Source: Mycobacterium heidelbergense
GTDB taxonomy: Bacteria > Actinomycetota > Actinomycetes > Mycobacteriales > Mycobacteriaceae
Length of the DNA stretch: 64,000 bases
Assembly (NCBI RefSeq): GCF_010730745.1
Contig: NZ_AP022615.1
Location: 3,038,001 to 3,102,000 of the forward strand
Reading direction: 5' to 3'
The notes under the pieces were generated by a model, which saw only the letters and a program-made list of their open reading frames with translations, had not been told where the DNA came from and ran no database searches. Of the stretch, positions 60,192 through 64,000 are shown one piece after another. How positions within the stretch are numbered: position 1 is the stretch's first letter; every line of letters starts with the position of its first letter. The position numbers were made by a program, and so were the translations under genes.

Positions 60192-61481
60192 GTGCGTTCT
60201 GTGGAGGAGCAGCAGGCCCGGATAACGGCCTCCGCGGTGGCCCCGCGGCCGATACGTGTCGCCATCGCCGAGGCGCAGGGGTTGATGTGCGCCGAGGAGG
60301 TGGTGACCGAGCGGCCGATGCCCGGATTCGACCAGGCCGCGATCGACGGCTACGCGGTGCGCAGCGTCGACGTCCTGGGCGTCGGCGAGGTGGGCGGCGA
60401 AGACTTGGGCGAAGCGTCCGACGAGTCGGCCGAGGAGTCAGCCGGCGACGGATTGGTGCTGCCGGTGATGGGAACCATCGAGGCCGGATCGCGCACGCCC
60501 AGCCGGCTGCAGCCGCGGCAGGCCGTCCGGGTGCAGACCGGGGCGCCGCTGCCCACGCTGGCCGACGCGGTGCTGCCGTTGCGGTGGACCGATGGTGGGG
60601 CGTCGCGCGTGCGGATTCTGCGCGGGGCGCCGTCGGGCGCCTATGTGCGCCGCGCCGGCGACGACGTCCAGCCCGGTGACGTGGCCGTGCGGGCCGGGAC
60701 GATCATTGGCGCCGCGCAGGTCGGGCTGCTGGCGGCGGTCGGCCGCGAACGGGTGTTGGTGCATCCGCGGCCTCGGTTGTCGGTCATGGCCGTGGGCGGC
60801 GAGCTGGTCGACATCTCGCGCAGCCCGGGAAACGGGCAGGTGTACGACGTCAACTCCTATGCGTTGGCCGCGGCGGGCCGGGACGCGGGCGCGGAGGTCA
60901 ACCGCGTCGGCATCGTCAGCAACAACCCCAAGGAGCTCCGCGACGTCGTCGAAGGGCAAATCAATCGCGCCGAGGTCGTGGTGATCGCCGGTGCGGTCGG
61001 GGGTGCGGCGGCCGAGGCGGTGCGATCGGTGCTTTCCGAACTCGGCGAGATGGAGGTCGTCCGGGTGGCCATGCACCCCGGGTCGGTCCAGGGCTTTGGG
61101 CAGCTGGGCCGCGAGGGCGTTCCGACGTTCTTGCTGCCGGCCAATCCGGTCAGCGCGCTGGTGGTCTTCGAGGTCATGGTCCGGCCGCTGATCCGGCTGT
61201 CGCTGGGCAAACGCCAGCCGATGCGGCGGATCGTGCAGGCCCGCGCCCTGTCGCCGATCACGTCGGTCGCCGGGCGCAAGGGGTACCTTCGCGGCCAGCT
61301 GATGCGGGACCAGGACAGCGGTGAGTATTTGGTGCAGGCGCTGGGCGGGGCCCCGGGAGCGTCATCGCACCTGTTGGCGACCCTTGCCGAAGCGAACTGC
61401 CTCGTGGTGGTTCCCAGCGGCGCCGAGCAGATTCGCACCGGAGAGATCGTCGACGTCGCCTTCCTGGCCCAGCGCGGCTAG
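60192..61481 (+). CDS. glp: MoeA/gephyrin-like protein Glp with degenerate molybdopterin site
   Basis: 429 residues from GTG 60192 (RSVEEQQARITASAV); the frame is open to 60150. MoeA domain order is kept: domains I/II (PMPGFDQAAIDGYAVRSVD, about 43-60), acid-rich insert (about 62-87), GTIEAGSRTP, QTGAPLPTLADAVLP, then the MoCF domain. There the active-site GGxSxGDxD is replaced by AGAVGGAAAE (266-275) and the LPGNPVS loop by LPANPVS (315-321), so molybdenum insertion is unlikely. I recall that such degenerate MoeA proteins (Glp) in corynebacteria bind FtsZ and a membrane receptor. The receptor candidate is two genes downstream. Confidence 0.87.
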   Translation: MRSVEEQQARITASAVAPRPIRVAIAEAQGLMCAEEVVTERPMPGFDQAAIDGYAVRSVDVLGVGEVGGEDLGEASDESAEESAGDGLVLPVMGTIEAGSRTPSRLQPRQAVRVQTGAPLPTLADAVLPLRWTDGGASRVRILRGAPSGAYVRRAGDDVQPGDVAVRAGTIIGAAQVGLLAAVGRERVLVHPRPRLSVMAVGGELVDISRSPGNGQVYDVNSYALAAAGRDAGAEVNRVGIVSNNPKELRDVVEGQINRAEVVVIAGAVGGAAAEAVRSVLSELGEMEVVRVAMHPGSVQGFGQLGREGVPTFLLPANPVSALVVFEVMVRPLIRLSLGKRQPMRRIVQARALSPITSVAGRKGYLRGQLMRDQDSGEYLVQALGGAPGASSHLLATLAEANCLVVVPSGAEQIRTGEIVDVAFLAQRG

Positions 61482-61496
61482 CCAGACCGACCCCCG

Positions 61497-62150
61497 ATGA
61501 ACCTGTTGCGCACCAGTTCTCGTCATCCCGGTTGGCCGTTGGAGGTCGGGCCGCTGCGGGTCCCGGCGGGCGTCGTCCGGTTGCGGGCGGTGCGGATGCG
61601 AGACGGCGCGCAGTGGAGCCGGATCCGGCTGGCCGATCGCGCGCATCTCGAACCGTGGGAGCCCAGCGCCCATGGCGACTGGACGATCCGGCACGCTGCT
61701 GCCGCCTGGCCGGCGTTGTGCTCGGGTCTGCGCGCGGAGGCCCGCAGGGGGCGCATGCTGCCGTACGTCATCGAGCTCGACGGGCGTTTCTGCGGTCAAC
61801 TGACCATCGGCAACGTCACCCACGGGGCGTTGCGATCGGCGTGGATCGGCTACTGGGTGCCGAGGTCGGCGACCGGTGGCGGGGTGGCCACCGCGGCATT
61901 GGCGCTGGGCCTGGACCATTGCTTCGGTCCGGTCATGTTGCATCGCGTCGAGGCCACCGTGCGCCCGGAGAACGCCGCGAGCCGGGCCGTGCTGGCAAAG
62001 GTCGGGTTCCGGGAAGAGGGCCTGTTGCGCCGTTATCTCGAGGTTGACCGGGCATGGCGCGACCATCTGCTGATGGCCATCACGGTCGAAGAGGTTCAGG
62101 GATCGGTGGCATCGTCCCTGGTCCGCGCCGGTCACGCGGGTTGGGCGTGA
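61497..62150 (+). CDS. rimJ: GNAT N-acetyltransferase, RimJ/RimL type
   Basis: 217 residues from ATG 61497, 15 bases after glp. GNAT fold: LRAVRMRDGAQWSRIRL, IELDGRFCGQLTIGNV, WIGYWVPRSATGGGVATAALALGLDHCF (acetyl-CoA loop), LHRVEATVRPENAASRAVLAKVGFREEGLLRRYL. Similar enzymes acetylate ribosomal or other protein N-termini. Its place between glp and its receptor is conserved (recalled Rv0995). Confidence 0.9.
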   Translation: MNLLRTSSRHPGWPLEVGPLRVPAGVVRLRAVRMRDGAQWSRIRLADRAHLEPWEPSAHGDWTIRHAAAAWPALCSGLRAEARRGRMLPYVIELDGRFCGQLTIGNVTHGALRSAWIGYWVPRSATGGGVATAALALGLDHCFGPVMLHRVEATVRPENAASRAVLAKVGFREEGLLRRYLEVDRAWRDHLLMAITVEEVQGSVASSLVRAGHAGWA

Positions 62151-62240
62151 TCCCTTAGGCCCTTCGCCGGTGCGCCCCTGGAGGCCGCACCGGATTGTGG
62201 CTAGCGCGACACGAGTGACAGTTGGTGCTTGTGGGAGGGA

Positions 62241-62258
62241 AATTACAGGTGTGTAATT
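62241..62258. promoter_or_regulatory. AATTACA-ggtg-TGTAATT palindrome upstream of the Glp receptor gene
   Basis: Perfect 7-base A/T-rich arms with a four-base centre, striking in 68 percent GC DNA. A possible promoter overlaps it: TTGTGG (62229-62234), 17-base spacer, TGTAAT (62252-62257). Candidate operator; 78 bases before the ATG. Confidence 0.45.
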
Positions 62259-62335
62259 GTCCTGGTCATGCGACCCGGACGCGCCGGCCACCGACGAGCC
62301 TCGCGGGGTCCGCGACCAGTTAGGAGTGGGTCATC

Positions 62336-63352
62336 ATGCCAAGCATCCCGCAGTCGTTGTTGTGGATCTCGCTCGTGGTGCTCTGGCTGTTTGTGCTGGT
62401 CCCGATGCTCATCAGCAAACGCGACGCCGTGCGGCGCACCAGCGACGTGGCTTTGGCGACGCGGGTGCTCAACGGCGGCGCCGGTTCGCGGCTGCTCAAG
62501 CGTGGCGGCCCCGCCGCGGGTCATCGCAGCGATCCTCACTGGCAGCCGGAGGAAGATCAGGATCTGCACGAGGACGAGCTTGCTGAGTGCGACCAGGACC
62601 TGCACGAGGACGACCGCGACCCTCAGGGGGAAGACGACGCCGACGATGGGCAGGCGACGCGTCCGGTCGTCATGAAGGTCGCCGAGGACCCCGAGCCCGA
62701 TTACCTGGACGTCGACGTCATCGAGGACTCCGGGGCACTTCCCGTAGGGGCCAGCGCCGAGCTCGACGAGGACGACGCCGCCGACGAGGTGTCGGACCAG
62801 GACCAGGGCGACCGATACGAATACGTCGAGGACTCGTCCGGGTTGGAGCCCGAAGCGGACTCCCAGGAGGACGAGGACGCGGATTCGCGGGCGTTCGTCG
62901 CACCGGGCGCCTCGCGGCGGCGCCGATTCGACACGAAGACCGCGGCGGCGGTCAGCGCCCGGAAATACGTCTTCCGCAAGCGCGTGCTGATGGTGATGGC
63001 GGTCGTCTTGGTCGGCACGGCGACGGCCGCATTCGAGGTGTCGTCGACAGCCTGGTGGCTGTGCGGCACCGCCACCGCTATCACCGTGCTCTACCTGGCC
63101 TATTTGCGTAGGCAGACCCGGATCGAGGAGAGGGTGCGTCGTCGGCGGATGCAGCGGATGGCGCGCGCGCGGCTTGGCGTGGAGAACGCCTACGACCGCG
63201 AGTACGACGTGGTCCCGTCGCGGCTACGCCGCCCCGGCGCGGTGGTCCTGGAGATCGATGACGAGGACCCGATCTTCGAGCATTTGGACAACGCGATGCC
63301 CATGCGGACCTTTGGCTGGCCCAGGGACCTGCCGCGTGCGGTTGGCGAATAG
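62336..63352 (+). CDS. glpR: Glp receptor-like membrane protein (GlpR)
   Basis: 338 residues from ATG 62336. N-terminal membrane segment SLLWISLVVLWLFVLVPMLI (about 6-25) then a basic juxtamembrane region (KRDAVRRTSDVALATRVLN), a long very acidic disordered stretch (about 65-195, Asp/Glu/Gln runs), two further membrane segments (VLMVMAVVLVGTATAAFEV and WWLCGTATAITVLYLAYL, about 217-258) and a basic C-terminus (RRQTRIEERVRRRRMQRMARARLG). Homologue of Rv0996 and, by order, of the corynebacterial receptor of Glp (recalled). Probably links FtsZ-bound Glp to the septal membrane. Confidence 0.84.
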   Translation: MPSIPQSLLWISLVVLWLFVLVPMLISKRDAVRRTSDVALATRVLNGGAGSRLLKRGGPAAGHRSDPHWQPEEDQDLHEDELAECDQDLHEDDRDPQGEDDADDGQATRPVVMKVAEDPEPDYLDVDVIEDSGALPVGASAELDEDDAADEVSDQDQGDRYEYVEDSSGLEPEADSQEDEDADSRAFVAPGASRRRRFDTKTAAAVSARKYVFRKRVLMVMAVVLVGTATAAFEVSSTAWWLCGTATAITVLYLAYLRRQTRIEERVRRRRMQRMARARLGVENAYDREYDVVPSRLRRPGAVVLEIDDEDPIFEHLDNAMPMRTFGWPRDLPRAVGE

Positions 63353-63403
63353 GCGCTGGCCGTTCGGCTGTTCGTCTCGCGGCTGGTAGCCTGCTAGCGA
63401 TCA

Positions 63404-63476
63404 GGGGCTATGGCGCAGTTGGTAGCGCGACTCGTTCGCATCGAGTAGGTCAGGGGTTCGAATCCCCTTAGCTCCA
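63404..63476 (+). tRNA. tRNA-Ala (anticodon CGC)
   Basis: 73 bases. Acceptor GGGGCTA/TAGCTCC (one G-T pair), D-stem GCGC/GCGC, anticodon stem ACTCG/CGAGT with loop TTCGCAT (anticodon CGC, reads GCG Ala), T-stem AGGGG/CCCCT with loop TTCGAAT, discriminator A. No CCA is encoded, as is common in mycobacteria. The last stable gene before a lower-GC region. Confidence 0.97.
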
Positions 63477-64000
63477 CAGAGTTTGAGCAGTTCAGCGTGA
63501 TTTCTGGCCGCTGACAGCGGTCCCCGATTTCGGCTCGGTCCCCGGGTAGCAGCAATCGCGGCGTCCAGATTTGCGGCGACCTCGTCGAGATCGTCGCCGA
63601 ACAAGTCGGCGTGGACATCGAGCGGCTTGATTGCGCTTGTAAACCGTGCGACTCGCCGACTAACTACGTTGCTTGCGGCGAGGTGAATTGGCCCTCTTTG
63701 GCTCGGATTCTGCTTTTTGACGTCGTGGCATCCGGTGAGCAACAGCTGGGATAACTGGCGGCTGGATACCCATCACTCGTGCCCCGTCGTTGAAGGCACC
63801 TCGAATCATGCCAAGCACGTAGTCGAAACCGACTGTGTCGACGAACGCACCTAGCGCTTCATCGTCGTTCGTCGGGAATCCAGACTCCATCCTGAACGTC
63901 ACCTCAAGGTCATACGCGGACTCCAAGCCATTTTTGAACATCTCGATTCGCTCTCTAACGCGAATATGAGGTGTGCTGTGATCGTTCTCAACGTTGGTCC
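63477..64000. other. Lower-GC, gene-poor segment after tRNA-Ala
   Basis: About 520 bases to the window end, visibly lower in GC than the backbone and without a recognisable gene family. The only plausible frame is the small minus-strand one listed separately. This is what the edge of an island inserted at a tRNA gene looks like, but no integrase or tRNA 3'-end repeat is in view. Confidence 0.5.
63660..63941 (-). CDS. Small hypothetical protein
   Basis: 93 residues, ATG 63941: MFKNGLESAYDLEVTFRMES, then GFPTNDDEALGAFVDTVGFDYVLGMIRGAFNDGARV and a basic tail PRRQKAESEPKRANSPRRKQRS. Acidic/hydrophobic body with Lys/Arg-rich C-terminus. No family recognised; ribosome site weak (GAGAGCGAATCGAG). 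Reads from the lower-GC segment towards tRNA-Ala. Confidence 0.45.
   Translation of the reverse strand: MFKNGLESAYDLEVTFRMESGFPTNDDEALGAFVDTVGFDYVLGMIRGAFNDGARVMGIQPPVIPAVAHRMPRRQKAESEPKRANSPRRKQRS

Noticed and set aside
63401..63742. Minus-strand frame of 113 codons across tRNA-Ala
   Set aside because: Its C-terminus GAKGIRTPDLLDANESRYQLR is the familiar spurious translation of the antisense of a tRNA gene.

Overview
The window is high-GC DNA from a slow-growing, non-tuberculous Mycobacterium. The Mycobacterium avium complex fits best, but the species cannot be fixed from the sequence alone. From memory, the backbone follows the M. tuberculosis order Rv0935 (pstC) to Rv0996. No rRNA, CRISPR array or complete prophage is present. 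There is one tRNA gene, tRNA-Ala(CGC), at 63404-63476.

Layout. 1-1534: end of a phosphate ABC transporter (pstC-pstA). 1544-7200: bacterial NHEJ, ku and ligD, split by a two-gene polyol/fructose operon (mannitol-type dehydrogenase and PfkB kinase). 7197-13676: FAH/metallo-beta-lactamase fusion, F420-type oxidoreductase behind a KstR-like site, STAS-ATPase regulator, and a flavoprotein/diiron-oxygenase pair. 13830-16270: cobF, full-length Fpg-like glycosylase, SDR. 16369-18536: pgi and cytosolic chorismate mutase, the latter behind an apparent leader-peptide attenuator. 18691-26702: uvrD1, M23 peptidase with a small membrane protein, sucCD and a thiolase-like protein. 26763-28360: a frameshifted IS110-family element. 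28404-38290: second KstR-like LLM gene, 34 kDa antigen homologue, DUF6350 membrane protein, purN-purH, LGFP lipoprotein, MoxR-type AAA and VWA pair. 38614-42655: a visibly lower-GC accessory cluster (phthiodiolone-ketoreductase-like LLM, P450, sulfotransferase). 42628-52040: DUF1707 protein and a six-gene acyl-CoA carboxylase operon resembling the Atu/Liu pathways. 52269-57339: rpmF, mprA-mprB-pepD-moaB2, mscL. 57385-63352: CpaB-like SAF protein, ruc behind a CIRCE operator, 5-FTHF cyclo-ligase, galU, MoeA-like Glp, rimJ and the probable Glp receptor. After the tRNA the sequence turns lower in GC and gene-poor, like an island edge.

Most notable signals. (1) A 19-residue aromatic-rich leader peptide (FFYGY), consecutive hairpins and a stem followed directly by a T-tract lie just upstream of chorismate mutase; this looks like classical attenuation and is not part of any annotation I know. 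(2) The LLM/P450/sulfotransferase cluster is a candidate undescribed lipid- or polyketide-tailoring system. (3) DUF1446, two acyl-CoA dehydrogenases, biotin-dependent carboxylase alpha and beta, and enoyl-CoA hydratase form one operon. (4) Regulatory sites can be read directly: CIRCE before ruc, a CRP-type palindrome between the M23 gene and sucC, two KstR-type palindromes and an MprA-type direct repeat. (5) The cobF-Fpg segment looks like the ancestral state of a region reduced in M. tuberculosis. Statements about other genomes come from memory and were not searched.
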